Assembly: GCA_025738555.1 (NCBI GenBank)
Contig: JAOVFP010000008.1
Location: 930,001 to 994,000, forward strand
Direction of reading: 5' to 3'
DNA from: Cyathus striatus
Lineage: Eukaryota > Basidiomycota > Agaricomycetes > Agaricales > Nidulariaceae
Length of the DNA: 64,000 nt
This document shows positions 1-11,689 of this stretch, in pieces. A program made the position numbers and the translations under genes. Under the pieces are notes generated by a model. That model searched no databases. It saw only the letters and a list, made by a program, of their open reading frames with translations, and was not told the origin of the DNA. Positions within the stretch are counted from its first letter, which is position 1, and each line of letters opens with the position of its first letter.

Positions 1-1335
1 ACACAAGTCCCACATGTAAGTGAAGCCAAATATAAATGTAACACATAATTTTTTAGTGAGCATGAAGTAAAAACTTTGAGCATGAGTTGATAGACCTTGT
101 GTTATGATTTTTCTTTATTTTCTTCTGTTTACATTCAGTTTACTTTGACATGTTTGGCATGAACATTGATACCAAACATCTTTTCTTTTACACAGCTATA
201 TTTATACTTCTGACTCATAATGACTTGTTCTAAGTCATCATTTATTTACATCTTTACTTCTCACATTTCTGACTTGTTATGACTCATTTTAAGTCATTGT
301 ACTATACTTACTTTATTTTCACACTTCTATTACTGTGCCTTAGTAATGCACAGGATTTACATGATTTCTTTGACTCATACTTATCTATTATTAGTATGAA
401 CCAGTTTGTATTTAAATGGTAGGAAGCTGGGCTGTAGAGCTCAAACTTCAGCTTAAAGAATACTACTGCATTCTTACTTAACTTACACTTAAGTTTGTTT
501 GACTTAAGTCCCTTAGTTTTGTAATGAGACTACTTTGATACTGACTTAACTTGTTTTAAAACTTGTTTCATCACGTGACTTTTGACTTGTATGATTTAAC
601 ATCCTTTGGATATTAATTGTAACACCTTGAGCATGAAACCCAGTGAAAAATTGGTCTAGGGATATCAAGCTGTATTGTGTGACATCATTTCCAGGTTTTT
701 ATCAAGGGACATCTAGGGTACTTTGCCGAGACACAAAATGAAGTCTTGGCAGCATTACACATACAAAACAGTAGGATGTCTCTCAATCATTTTCTCAACA
801 GCATCTGGGCATTTTGAGCAATATCTGGGGTAAACTGGATTGTGAGAGTGCTATCATAAACTTTTGAGAGTGATCTTGAATTTACCTTCATGGATTAACC
901 TGTAGATCTCATGGATGTTGTATCCATACTTTATTCTGTTGCCATAAAATTTGATGGTCCTGTATAACACTGGCTCCCCACTTTATTGAACATTTAGTCA
1001 GGTCTATGATATAATGGATGTGACTTACCACAATCACACTCCTTTGGACACTCTGGCTAGATGTGCATCTGTATCATAGTATGGACAAGTCATGACCATG
1101 TGCCAAAATATTTCATCCTCAATTTCAGGGGGAAGAGGAATGGCATTGGATGGGGAGGTGTATACTGTGATCTTTCAAACTTCACTTCTCTCCATATAAA
1201 AGTTGATGATACTGACAAATCATTGATTTTGCACCATGGGTAATGCTGTTGTTTGATTACATATTTGCATATGTATCATGTTATGATGTTCTGCATAAGC
1301 AAAAAAGCACAATTGCTGCCAGCCTTATCTCACTG
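1..1335. other. AT-rich intergenic DNA
   Basis: I see no reading frame with protein-like character here. The stretch is rich in A/T with repeated short words such as gacttgt and ttaagt between 200 and 600. A 60-codon open frame near 1061-1243 has no recognisable motif and is most likely chance. Confidence 0.6.
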
Positions 1336-2197
1336 GTGGCTATCTTAGCAATTAATCACTACCACTAATCTGTTGTTGTGCAAGATAATTAAATTAATAA
1401 ATTTGAGATCAATCAATTATATTAAGTAGAAATCAATCCCAGTTCAATCTGAAATCATTAGAAATCATTGGAGTGAAAATCAATGAGAGTGAAAAAAGAA
1501 ATCAATAAGAAATCAATCAAAAATCAATTGTTCTAGCATTTTTGAAACTAGTACACCTCTGTGAAGGCTATAGAATAGAATAAAATAAAATTTTAATTAT
1601 AGTATTTATTTCCCATTGATTTCCCTATGACATAACACTGATTTTTGCATTTATTTCCCATTTATTTCTCATTGAACTATCATTGATTTCTCTTGGAATT
1701 TACATTGATCTTCCCAATGATTTCAAACTTGTACCAATAATTCTACAAGTCCAAAAGGATTGATTTCAGAAATGATTTCAAACTTGTGCCAATAATTCTA
1801 CAAAGTCCAAAAGGATTGATTTCGCTCTCCAGGTATATGTAATATAGAGAAAAATTTGCCAGTTAGAAAAGGACTCATGGTGTAGTAGATAAAGTAAGTA
1901 TATGTATATAGTTAACCACCCTAGTATATAGTATATCCTGTAGTGGGGTACCTAACAATTTCGAGTTATCCATTGATTTTTGATTGATTTTTGATTGATT
2001 TCTTATTGATTTCTTTTTTCACTCTCATTGATTTTCACTCCAATGATTTCTAATGATTTCAGATTGAACTGGGATTTATTTCAAACTACAAAAGGATTGA
2101 TTTCTATTTATTGTAATTGACTGACCTCAAATTTATTAATTTAATGATCTCGCACAACAACAGCTTAGTGGTAGCGATCAACCACTAAGACAGCCAC
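1336..2197. mobile_element. Long-TIR MITE (about 860 bp)
   Basis: The left arm (about 1336-1545) and the right arm (about 1965-2197) are inverted copies of each other over roughly 200 bases, including the shared word CTGTTGTTGTG and the runs of gatttc/gaaatc. The middle has a short direct duplication around 1717-1770 and 1770-1825 (aatgatttcaaacttgt units). There is no coding capacity, so this is a non-autonomous element or a foldback remnant. I could not identify a clean target-site duplication, so the exact ends and superfamily stay open. Confidence 0.75.
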
Positions 2198-2860
2198 GAC
2201 TCCTTATCTATCTTAGTCTTGTAGACAGTGCAACCAGACTTCGACCAGACCATGAGATACCTGATAGGTGCCAAGTCATCAATCATGATTCATGAACATA
2301 GATCTAAATCATTTAATAGACCAATTTCAAGTCTCTACCCATCGAATCGGCCGGTTTACCCACATACTCGCCTGCGCATGTTCAAAAGATCACTGCACTA
2401 TATGGGACTGATGTGTAACAAAAAGAGATGGAGACCGAATGTATGGTACAACGTTTTCCTGATCAAAAGAGCGTCTATCTTTAGGGCTGTGGTCACTTCA
2501 TTGCGAATTCAAAAATTAGTCAATCTGGATTCCACAGTGCTTCAATGATTTGTCATAATCGAAATCTCGTTGAAGATATAAGAAATATGTAGTTAACTAA
2601 TTGACTTGATTCTGATGAATTATAAAAAACAGATGCGAATAGGTTTAAGGGGGTAAACTTATTCCGATTCCATTTTTCATTAAGTGAGTATAAATTGATC
2701 TATGTTCATTGACCCGAACAGTTAGATCGTTTCATCATTGTATACTCTGTACTCTGGGCTACTAGGGTAGGTATATATCTTATCTTCAAAATGATAGTCG
2801 GAGTTAAAGCGAATGGGATGCAAAGGGAAGCTTCCCATTGGGATATTATCGTGACTCGAG
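2198..2860. other. Intergenic, no supported gene
   Basis: A 106-codon plus-strand open frame (2228-2548) is present but has no domain, no introns with good borders and no promoter-like lead. I treat it as chance. The remainder is AT-rich spacer leading to the promoter of the secreted-protein gene. Confidence 0.5.
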
Positions 2861-2863
2861 AGG

Positions 2864-2935
2864 TATAAGAGTTGTGTTGTCCATGAAGTAGTTTCCTCAG
2901 AGCTGGTCTCCCTCCTCCCTTCTATTACCTATATT
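2864..2935 (+). promoter_or_regulatory. Core promoter of the secreted-protein gene
   Basis: A TATAAGA box lies at 2864-2870, about 100 bp before the ATG at 2968, followed by a pyrimidine-rich leader (ctccctcctccctt at about 2909-2922). This spacing and the CT-rich leader are usual for fungal promoters. Assignment is by pattern only. Confidence 0.45.
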
Positions 2936-2967
2936 TTCTCTAGCTTGATTTAGTAACATTCGAAACA

Positions 2968-3785
2968 ATGCTTTCCAAGAAATCCCTCATAACCTCCATT
3001 GCTTTTATGTTTATTTCTTTCCTAGTCAGCTCTAGTCATGCGTTGCCTACTTCTCCAAGTTCCGACTCAGTAAGGTATAAAATCATACTTCCCTAGTCCC
3101 TCAGTCGTCATACTAAACTCCTTTTCAATCCAGCATATTCAAACGTACTGGACAAGGATTGTACATGATAACCACGCCAAATATCGAAGAGGAGGAGATG
3201 ATATATGTAATTCCCCTGTTAAAGCGTCATAAACAGCTATATTAATATTGTTTAACTAGGACGCAAAGAGAAGAAAATATATGGTATATCTCAAATTTGG
3301 CGATGGAGCTGACTCTAGACTCGATGATTACTTCCCCTACAACCCATCCGTGCGGTACGTATGTTGACCATAACTGAAATGTGTTTCTAAACGAACGATT
3401 TTTTTAGAGGAACCACACAAGAATCTACCTCAACTGTACTTGGGAAGGACATTGAGAATTCAGTTTTGAAACCGTTGGTGGATGGCGTGAATATACAACA
3501 GGTGTACACGCGTGGCAGTAATCGCGGTACGTTTGAATATTATCAGCCTCTGAGAGGCCTCAAGATCTCACTCACGATAATGTAGTTAAGGAGTGGTATG
3601 CGATATATCTAGGAGCCAATGTGAAAGTTGCGAGAGCTTCGATTGCGGAGCTGAAGGCGTTCAGTAATTCCTTTGGAGAGTCGCAGAACAAGTTTACTGC
3701 AAATGTACCGAAAAAGTTCAAGGATGATCTCACAGAGCTGGTGAAGAAGATCGCTCAGATAAAGCCAGAGAAAAAACGTAAATAG
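2968..3785 (+). CDS. Small secreted protein, five exons, 197 aa
   Basis: This gene is not visible as one open frame; it appears only after removing four short introns. Exons: 2968-3074, 3134-3206, 3260-3354, 3408-3526, 3586-3785. Introns are 53-59 bp, all GT..AG, and the joined frame is open for 197 codons ending in TAG. Residues 1 to about 26 form a signal peptide (MLSKKSLITSIAFMFISFLV then SSSHALP), with likely cleavage after SHA. A Lys-Arg pair about 40 residues in could be a Kex2-type site. The mature part has no cysteine and ends in a very basic tail (KPEKKRK). CpG is common in the exons, unlike the TE DNA around it, which supports a real host gene. I do not recognise the family; an effector-like or cell-wall role is only a guess. 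Confidence 0.85.
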
Positions 3786-4042
3786 GGGATGGATAAGTTT
3801 TAGAGATCGTATGTTTTGGGATTTGTAATTCCAACGTAATAGCTATAAATAAGAGTTTCAGCGATCGTCCTGATTCGACTCCTACAAGCTTTGTGAACTT
3901 TCACATTATTCGACCTTTTGGCCCTATTTCTACATTATTAGGAAAACAATAGCTTTAATGTGTATTCAGAGCAAATATGAGTACCCGAGACGTCCTTGTA
4001 ATGCGGGTAAGTAGCTGAGCACATATTTTATTTTGTAGTTAG
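3786..4042. other. 3' flank of the secreted-protein gene
   Basis: Short spacer after the stop codon at 3785 and before the mariner-type MITE. I see no gene and no clear polyadenylation element beyond A/T-rich words such as aataag. Confidence 0.4.
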
Positions 4043-4044
4043 TA

Positions 4045-4980
4045 TAGTTGGGGTCACGCAAACACCACCAACTTTAATATCTCAACAACGCGAATTTTTT
4101 GGCACAAACTGACTTTAGATTCAGGATCAGCAGCCTCAGAAACGTCAAAAACAATGTTTTCGGAAAGTTCCCACGAGAGAATAGGCGCGCCAAAATTTTT
4201 GACCAAAAAATCGACATGTTACAGGGTCTAAATCTACCCGATTCAGGCCGTGGACCCTATCACGGCATAGGAGGGAATTGAAATGTCTCAGAAAACACAA
4301 TTTTTTACTCAAGACTGTAAAACTATGTACATAATAATAAGTATGCACTTATATTTTTTAAAGTAAGCGTCAAACAAAGGAAATACTACCATGCTGACAC
4401 ATCAGAGGTTGCTGACTAAGGCTGTCAACTTGGGCGCGCTGGTCTGAACTCCGAGTCCCTACAGAGGGGACTAAATGTATTGACAACTTTTGTCTACTCC
4501 AAGTCTGCTCCACTAAGTAATTGCTGCTTCAATATTCTTGATAGGCACATCAAAGCTCAAAATAAGATCAATGCTACAAGTCCTCATCAGGATACAATTT
4601 ATAGCTTTGAATCTATGACTTGTCAAGAATAAAATAGTTGTCTAATGCCATTACTTTAAAGTTTGTAGCATTTATATATAGTACTATTGATTACATATTT
4701 CTTTATAGTAACGTTGTTCTGCTGCTGTTGCTGCAGTATTTCTATACAAACCATTTAAGCAAGATTTAATACCTTTTAAAGGATTTTTGGGCATTGTTTG
4801 CGATGTATACTACAGGTATGACCAGTTACTTAGGATTTTTAGCGCCAGAATGGTACTCCGGTAGGGATTATTTTTACGGAATCATAACTAGATTAATGAA
4901 AGGATGCCAAAAATGAATTGTCCGGGATTTTACCTGTTTTTTCGGCCGTACGCCAAATTTTTGGGTCAAAAATACAAAAA
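4045..4980. mobile_element. Mariner-type MITE, right end lost
   Basis: From 4045 the sequence follows the complete copy at 46458-47561 closely (shared start AGTTGGGGTCACGCAAACAC, then long matching blocks, up to gggtcaaaaatacaaaaa near 4980). It is preceded by TA. The last ~145 bp, including the right inverted repeat, are missing: after 4980 the sequence is unrelated. Open frames on either strand here are not conserved between the two copies. Confidence 0.85.
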
Positions 4981-5951
4981 GAGTCTGTAGTCCCCTGTTA
5001 TATCTCGATAGTGGATCTGTACCATATGCGGAAGCGAATTGTTCCGGCTCAGGGTTGCGCCACGCCAGCTCAGAAGCATGCCAACGATAACTGAGCCGGC
5101 GCTCGCCTTATGTCTAATAATGTTAATAAATAATGACCGCTCTCGTGTATAGCAGGCTACAAATGTAGTTGACTATGAAAAAGAATAAGTACATTGCCTC
5201 ATAGTTCACAAGCACCAATTACTAGCTCATACTATTATTATAAACTGACAAGAATATATATTATATTTACATGAAATATTATCGAAATAACCTGGTAGTG
5301 TATGTATTTATTTTAGAATAGTAGTGAATACTAATACAGTATATTAACGAGGACTATCATACTAAGCTCAGCATGAACTTGTCAGCGCTACGACAATTTA
5401 ATCAAAGTGAAATATTTCTGCAGCCATTCTAAATTGTGGTTTAAGAAATAATTAGACACCCACATCTCGAACATCCAGTAGTACTAAACAATTGTTACGA
5501 TAGTCTCCTCCGCTAATACTCTATTTAAAGCTGCTTGATGACAGGATACTTGCTTCCTATTTGTCTCTCTCGTCATCTACTTATATACTATAGGCATATT
5601 CCATGATTGAATTACATTAGTACCCATTACGTTCAATATTCAATAATGCGTAATTCATATTAAAAATGATTAGAAGTTTTTATCTAAGGAATAAATTGTG
5701 TTTTAAAGTACTTGCAATTAAAAACACCCAAGAATGGTAGAAACAATGCTGAAGGTGCTGAACCGGCGCTGAATTTGTTGCGGAAGCGCGCATTTCTCAC
5801 GCCTGGTTCGTGGGTAGACGCCTGAACCAGAGGTAAACGCGCATTCAGCTCTGCGGACTAGCCTGCGGGAGGTCACGTGCATGTTTGAAGATCCAATCGA
5901 GATATAACAATCAACACAAGACTGAGATATCTGCTCAGTCTTGACCCTTAC
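4981..5951. other. Intergenic with CpG-rich patches
   Basis: No gene recognised. Two patches (about 5030-5105 and 5750-5880) are much richer in CpG than their surroundings. The first holds a perfect 9-bp inverted pair, CCGGCTCAG at 5044-5052 and CTGAGCCGG at 5091-5099, which could form a hairpin. The rest is AT-rich. Confidence 0.5.
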
Positions 5952-6323
5952 TCATGGTCCTATAATGGGCTGCGCCCTCGTCACTCTTAATGGCGAACCA
6001 GTATAACAAACCCTATGAGCAGATAAGGCCCCAGGAATATTTGACTGATATGCTCGGTTATCACTAAAGTTGACTTGTCCAGAACTAAGCGAGGGATCCG
6101 GAAGCAAGGACGGAATTTGGAGGAAACATTTTGAAGATCGACTGACCTTTTCGTGCGCCAATTCTTTGAGTCTCTTTTCCTCTTTCACCTTTTCAATCGG
6201 ATACTTAGCACTACTACAGTTTACACCTAAACATTTAGGAAGATGAATAATGCAAACTATGATCAGTGCTTTTATCACGTTTAATAGAACAACGGTGCTG
6301 CATAACAAATACCTCAGGTACAT
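5952..6323 (-). CDS. Possible small ORF with hydrophobic N-terminus
   Basis: A 123-codon frame starts with a hydrophobic stretch that could be a signal peptide or membrane anchor (about residues 4-32), followed by a Lys/Glu-rich part (EKVKEEKRLKELAHEKV). I recognise no family. The DNA is not obviously TE. It may be a chance frame or one exon of a small secreted protein; no further exon could be assigned. Confidence 0.2.
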   Translation of the reverse strand: MYLRYLLCSTVVLLNVIKALIIVCIIHLPKCLGVNCSSAKYPIEKVKEEKRLKELAHEKVSRSSKCFLQIPSLLPDPSLSSGQVNFSDNRAYQSNIPGALSAHRVCYTGSPLRVTRAQPIIGP

Positions 6324-6408
6324 GTATGAACTGCGTATGAATGGAATAAGCAGTATGAGTGCAAGTCTGGGCGAGCATTAGTCCTACTCAATTATACTTT
6401 GCTTATTG

Positions 6409-8085
6409 GGGGAGCTTGCTCCCCCTATTTGTCTGCATTGGCAAGTGAAAATGCATAGTGGCTGTGCATGTATGTACAGATTTTGCCGCCACACTCAGAT
6501 TTCTCCGCAATTCTCAGATTTGTCCAAAATGCTCGTTAGATTTGCCAGCCATGCTTGGAATTTTCCGTACATGCTCAGGTTTGTCCGCTTTGTGTTGGTG
6601 GGTACTGGGCCAATACAATGCATTAGTCAGCATTGTGATGGTGCATCGAATACACACTTTCCATCGTAAATACATGTCTGCTCAAATTTTAGATTCAATA
6701 ATGGGTACTTTTTACTAAGTTTGTACTTTTATATCACCTTCAAATACTATTGGATAATTGGTACTAGGCAACCAGTGCACCCATGCATTTAACCATACTG
6801 TAGACTTTCAACCAACTGTTCATGAGATTTTGGCATGATGGCTATGAACAGTTGGACCCTCTGTTCATGGCTCTTTGTAATGTGTGATAAAATGTTTATC
6901 TGTTTGTGAGAATTTTTGCGAGTGAAGCGAGCTGCCGAAAAATAGACCCTAACCTCTATTCAAATCAGATGTACCACTGTTCAAATTGCTCTGTGATGTG
7001 TGATTAATGAGACATCTGTTCAAGTTCAAAGCATTGTGTGATGCATGACTGAACAGTTGGTCAAAAGTCTGCAGTAGTAGAAAATTTTGAGACAAGGATT
7101 ATGTATTAGAATGAAACAAGGGCATTTAGAGTGAAGGTAGAATAAATAAATAATGCACAATGGCACTGAATCAAGTGCTTTTTCTACATTTTCCCTGAGA
7201 TCTTCAACCTTTGAGGAATTAGGAAAATGACGATAGACACATTTTGCATAACCCCAACACTGCTCTATGAAGTTCAGCTCACAGTGAAATTTTGGGAGAA
7301 AGAGCATGGTAAATCCAAGGCTATTAAAATAAAATTAGGACATCAGGACAAAAGTTGGACTACTATTTGGTATATAAAAATGAAGCACAAATTAATAGGA
7401 CATTGAAGACAAGACTACTGATACAAAGTACATAATAATTATTCTGATTACATTCTGTTTAAATAAAATTCAAGTCAAAATAGTGGCATTTAAAATATAA
7501 TGCAACAAGTTAATTTAGAATGTATAAAAAATATATAACTAAAAACTAGGATTCATCAAGCTTGCCCTTTAATGTGTGTTGTGAAGCAGCATATGTTACA
7601 TGTTTTCTTGTTTATTGGGGGAACTTGCTCCCCCTATTTGTCTGTGTTGGCGAGTGAAAATGCATAGTGGCTGTGCATGCATGTACAGATTTTGCCACCA
7701 CACTCAGATTCCTCCACCATTCTCAGATTTGTCCAAAACACTTGAATTTGTGTGTCACGCTCATATACACTCTGTGTTCATTGTCAATAGTTTGATTTTT
7801 CCACTTTAATCAACTCAACAATGAGTGCCTTATACCAGCTTTTTAATGTAAAATGAAGCAAAGTTAATTATAAGAATAATATTGAAGATGAAAAAGTATA
7901 CCACTGATTAAATTCTGTTCAAATAAATTCAAGCTGAAATAGTGACAACTAAAAATTAAAATATAGTGTAACAAGTTAAACAAGTTAACTTAGTGTGTAT
8001 AAAAAGGATGTAACTAAAACTAGGATTCGTCAAGCTTGCACTTTAATGTGTGTCACAAAGCAATGTATGTTGCATGTTTTCTCCA
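6409..8085. repeat. Two pairs of internal direct repeats
   Basis: Pair one: about 6409-6540 and 7613-7745, both starting with a near-palindromic gggggAGCTTGCTccccc word and sharing aaaatgcatagtggctgtgc. Pair two: about 7390-7610 and 7850-8085, sharing aactaggattc and caagcttgc. The second copy of pair one sits exactly between the two copies of pair two, so an insertion or recombination between related elements probably produced the arrangement. Confidence 0.7.
7026..7310 (-). pseudogene. DDE transposase C-terminal fragment
   Basis: The frame reads LPKFHCELNFIEQCWGYAK, the block around the third acidic catalytic residue (Glu of NFIEQ) of Tc1/mariner-like DDE transposases; the same block occurs in the fuller copy at 19206-21887 as YPKYHCELNFIEQYWGAAK. 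The part upstream with the two Asp blocks is missing, so the copy cannot be active. It lies within the TA-flanked element 6381-8543 and runs on its minus strand. Confidence 0.8.
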
Positions 8086-8545
8086 ATGTGCATGAGCAAC
8101 ACAGATCACCATGTGGTGCACTGATGCTGAGTAAGGGCACAAAGAATTTGAAACAGAGACTGAAATGAATGAGTACCAGTCCAGCTGACAGGTGTGTGCA
8201 CATGTGGCCCACCAGCACTGAAATTTTGATGAGTTGGCTTCTATGTGGTGATGCACAATGGAGCATTCACAGGCTGTCTTGACAACTGAAGGTGAGAACA
8301 CCTACTACACTCTTTTGTACACCATTAACATGTTATCTATTCATCTCTTATCAAACCATACTCTCAACCCACTTGAACAACAATGAGGAACAAGATATGA
8401 TATTCAAACTCAGAAACTCCACAATGAAATACTTCCAAAGCTTGGCACTAAGTCTACCATGTGCAGTCACTTATGCATAGTTACAGTTTGCAATGGTGCA
8501 ACAACAGTGTGTAAAAAATAAGCAAAGTATAATTGAGTAGGACTA

Positions 8546-9348
8546 TTGTACATCATCTATGCCACTCTAGCGAAACTTTGTGGATATTGCAGTGGGAGAG
8601 TACTTAATTGACAGGCACATATGTAGCACTACTGCAGGTTCCAGCCCAGTGACTATTTACAGATGCTCTGAAATCACAGTATCAGTGCACTTTCCCCTCA
8701 CTTGGCATCAAATATCAGTGTGAGACATGGATAATTCAAGTCTAAAAGAGTAAGTTGGCTCACTTGCCTTATCCCAATTGATAGCAATGGCTTCTTCATG
8801 TTTAATCTCTGCAGTGGGTTTACCTTGGTAAATGAATGAGAAGATAGATGATCTGCTTACCAACATCTCATCATCTGGCCTATCACAGCACAATCTAAGT
8901 ATGTGGTTTCTATGAGATTCTCTTGTGACACCCCAACACTCAGAGCTGCAAGACCTACCAGCACCAGTACCAGTGGAGGTATTAAGGCCTTTGGATTCTT
9001 CACATGCCTTACTTGGTTTGCCAACAAAAGGCTTCAGAGGTATGAGACAGGTTGTGATATCAAATGCACGTAATAATGATTGTATCATTTTCCAGAGAAT
9101 CTTCAACCAGAGAAGTATTACTTGACTGCATGGGCAGTAGCAGGATTCAGTGTGTAATAACCATTTTGATGTGACTCTATGTATGCTCATAGTACAAACA
9201 TTTAGCAAATCAGTTCATGGCATTTGTGAGTGTTTATTACTGTCCAGTCAGCATTATCATGATGCATAATGAACAAATAGGTTAACATGATATATCTGGC
9301 AACAATCAGTGATCACATACCCATAATCCTGCCATTCACACTGAGTCA
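8546..9348. other. Unassigned; open frame 8708-9208 on minus strand
   Basis: A 166-codon minus-strand frame (8708-9208) and a 66-codon plus-strand frame overlap here. Neither carries a motif I recognise. The base composition (few CpG, many TpG and CpA) resembles the TE DNA elsewhere in the window, so I suspect decayed transposon sequence rather than a host gene. Confidence 0.3.
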
Positions 9349-9640
9349 TCATATTTGTATGAAAGCTTTCTCTGATGCAAAATATATGTGGCTCACTGAT
9401 TCAACATAGCTAATTCTGCAGGAGTTATTCATTTCAGTGATATCTTCAATCTCACACATCTTCGCAATGCACTTCAGAGGCCAATACTCAAATGGTGAGA
9501 AGTGAAAGAACTTCCACCACCCCTTGAGGACTACTCTTTCACTGTAAGCAAGGAACAAATCAGTTGCTGGCATAGTGTAAGGTGTAGACTTGTCTGAAGG
9601 TGTACAATAAAGTATGGAGAGTGACAGCATTCATCTGTCA
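9349..9640 (-). other. Unrecognised open frame of 93 codons
   Basis: The frame includes a Trp-rich stretch (GWWKFFHFSPFEYWPLKC). I know no family for it and see no intron borders linking it to neighbours. It may be part of a decayed element. Confidence 0.2.
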
Positions 9641-10559
9641 CTAATATTCTAAATGAGTTGTCGAGTTTCTTGTGAGGTGTTGAGATAAATACAAGTCTTA
9701 TAGAGTTACTAAAGACTTGTATACAGTTTTAAGAGGAGTAGTGAAGGTGATTTTAGTGGATTAAGGGTAGAAAATGCGAAGTTAGCTATGGTTCTTGCCT
9801 GTGCAAGAGCTTTAACTTATAGATGAGTTAAGCAGTACTGAGTATTAAGTGGATAAGAACAGAAGTACACTAAGCTTCTAAAGTTTCTACAGCTAGAAGC
9901 TTAGTGTGAATAACAGATGAATACTGAGTGTAAATCAGACTGGAATTGACTGAGGGATGTAGCTACATGAGGGGGGTTTATATACATTTTAGAACTACCT
10001 AGGTAGAAAGATGTACCATGATTAATAATACACTAAGTAATGGTGATTTGTAGAAAAGGGATAAAGATAAAGGTGAAGGAATAAAGAAAAGAGAGAAGGA
10101 ATATGTATAAAGGGCATGCAGTGGCATCAGATAAAGTAATATTGATGCGAGTGCTTTGCCAGGCATTGTGATTGGTCAGCGCTAAGTCACATGCCTTTCA
10201 CTTTGGGAAGGTATGGTGTTTACTTTGGTGTGTTGGTTTTAAAGTATAGCTTAGTGCATTAACTTTAGCACTTGCTGAGTAATGCTTGATTGATTAGTAA
10301 TGATGTGGACTTCATTGAAATTTGTAGTGATCTTCAGAATAATTGAGGGTGTGGAATATTGTTAGGGTCCTGAGATCATGGTTCAGCAAAGAAGGTAAAA
10401 TATGATTAGTTGGAATAAGTACAGGGACTGATGGACTATGAATAGTATATAGTTTTGTACATAGGCCAGTAGGGTTCCCTACAATAGTCAGAGACCATAA
10501 AGCTCCATTTCAAAATGAGAATATGCTAAATCACTTGGGACTGGATATATTATACACAC
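9641..10559. other. Non-coding stretch, possibly LTR-derived
   Basis: No reading frame of interest over about 900 bases. The general look (AAGRAGGAATA-type purine runs, a TATA-like tttatatac at about 9979, a short ttgttagggtcctgag word near 10361) recalls retroelement long terminal repeats, but I found no second copy in the window and no paired ends, so this is only a suggestion. Confidence 0.25.
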
Positions 10560-10786
10560 ATGTTCCAAAGCAAGTATGACAAAAAGAAGATGAGAATGAT
10601 TTCCATATCATATTCTCTGAATTGGCAGCATTGACATATCCAGGTGTTGAATGCATTACAGTCAGGTAGATGACCAACCAATTCCACAGAGGAGAACACT
10701 ACAGACAAGAAGCTTGATAACTGGAAGGATATTTCAAAGTTATGATGAGCAAAAGTGGCACTTACAGTGAGAAGCAAAGATAAATC
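10560..10786 (+). pseudogene. Tc1/mariner-like transposase fragment (third copy)
   Basis: Reading the plus strand near 10690-10786 gives TTDKKLDNWKDISKL, two stops, then AKVALTVRSKDKS. This matches TATDKKLDNWKDFPKL and ARAALTVKTKDKT in the complete copy on the minus strand (20722-21201). The fragment ends abruptly at 10786 where the KDZ-like terminus begins, so that element inserted here. Only the N-terminal region before the DDE core remains. Confidence 0.75.
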
Positions 10787-11628
10787 CAGTACTTTACCCT
10801 CCCCCCCAATTTCCAGATGGACTCCAGATGGACAAGAAAATGTCCAGAATTTCTGGGTGGACTCCATATGAAAACCAGATTTTCCAGATGGAATCCACAT
10901 GGAATACAGATTTTCTGGATGGAGTCCAGATGGACATGATAATTTCCAGACAAAGTCCACATTGAGTCCATGTTAAAGAACATTTTTTCTGGGTGGAATC
11001 CAGGTGGAATGAGAAAATTTCCAATTGATAGAAATGAAATATAACTTTGTTTTCCCATAGAGTCACATAGTATTACAGTATCACAATATCAAGTGTCTCA
11101 CAGTATTGCAATCATCACAGTTATTTTCACATGGTATTACACTTGTCACACTTTTTGCAGTGTCACAGTATTGGAGTTGTTACAGTTACCATTGCATAGT
11201 GTCACAGTATCATACATGGTCATAATGAAGCAAATATCACATTCACATTGTCATAGTCATCAGGGTCATCTTCATTATCACACTTGTCACATAGTGTCAC
11301 AGCTGTCAACATCTGTGATATTGTGACACTACAAAAAGTGTGACAAATGTGACAAGTGTGACATTATGTGAAAAGTGTGACACAATGTGAAAAGTATGAC
11401 ACAATGTGAAAAGGCCAATAATCCAGATTCCATATGGAATTCATCTGGAAAGCACCCAGACTGGAAAACTAAAATTTGGCTGGTGTCTCTGCCAAAACAA
11501 GTCCACCTGGAGTCCGGATGGAGTCTGTGGAATGGCCAGAAATTCTGTGGAAATTCCACAGACTTTCCAGGAGTCCATGGATTCCATCTGGACTCTGGAA
11601 GGAATTTAGGGGGGAGTGTAAAGACCTC
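10787..11628. mobile_element. KDZ-type ends with TGTGACA-rich core
   Basis: The left end starts CAGTACTTTACCCTCCCCCC and the right end finishes GGGGGGAGTGTAAAGACCTC; these match the ends of the 7.76-kb KDZ element (CAGTACTTTACACTCC at 50257 and GCGTAAAGACCTC ending at 58015). Subterminal zones consist of repeated tccagatgga/ttccag words, in the same style as the subterminal zones of that element. The core (about 11060-11410) is rich in TGTGACA and its complement. The 8 bases outside each end differ (GATAAATC and GCATGTTG), so the two ends either come from different insertions or the locus was rearranged later. Confidence 0.7.
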
Positions 11629-11689
11629 GCATGTTGTTCTTATTTCTCGAATTTCAATTGCAGATAATTGACCCCTGTATGGTGCTCAC

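Larger units (their letters stand above)
6381..8543 (-). mobile_element. TA-flanked Tc1/mariner-like element, degenerate
   Basis: Perfect 27-bp terminal inverted repeats: the left end starts GTCCTACTCAATTATACTTT at 6381 and the right end is its reverse complement ending at 8543. Both are bordered by TA (6379-6380 and 8544-8545), the target duplication of the Tc1/mariner group. Inside is the C-terminal remnant of a DDE transposase on the minus strand. The 2163-bp element has been rearranged internally: a block starting with the near-palindrome gggggagcttgctccccc occurs twice (6409 and about 7616), and a second ~220-bp block occurs twice (7390-7610 and 7850-8085). Confidence 0.85.

Noticed and set aside
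8708..9208. A 166-codon minus-strand protein
   Set aside because: No domain, an overlapping plus-strand frame and TE-like composition; kept only as unassigned sequence.
9641..10559. Complete LTR retrotransposon
   Set aside because: No second LTR, no primer-binding site next to a TG..CA boundary and no gag/pol frame were found.
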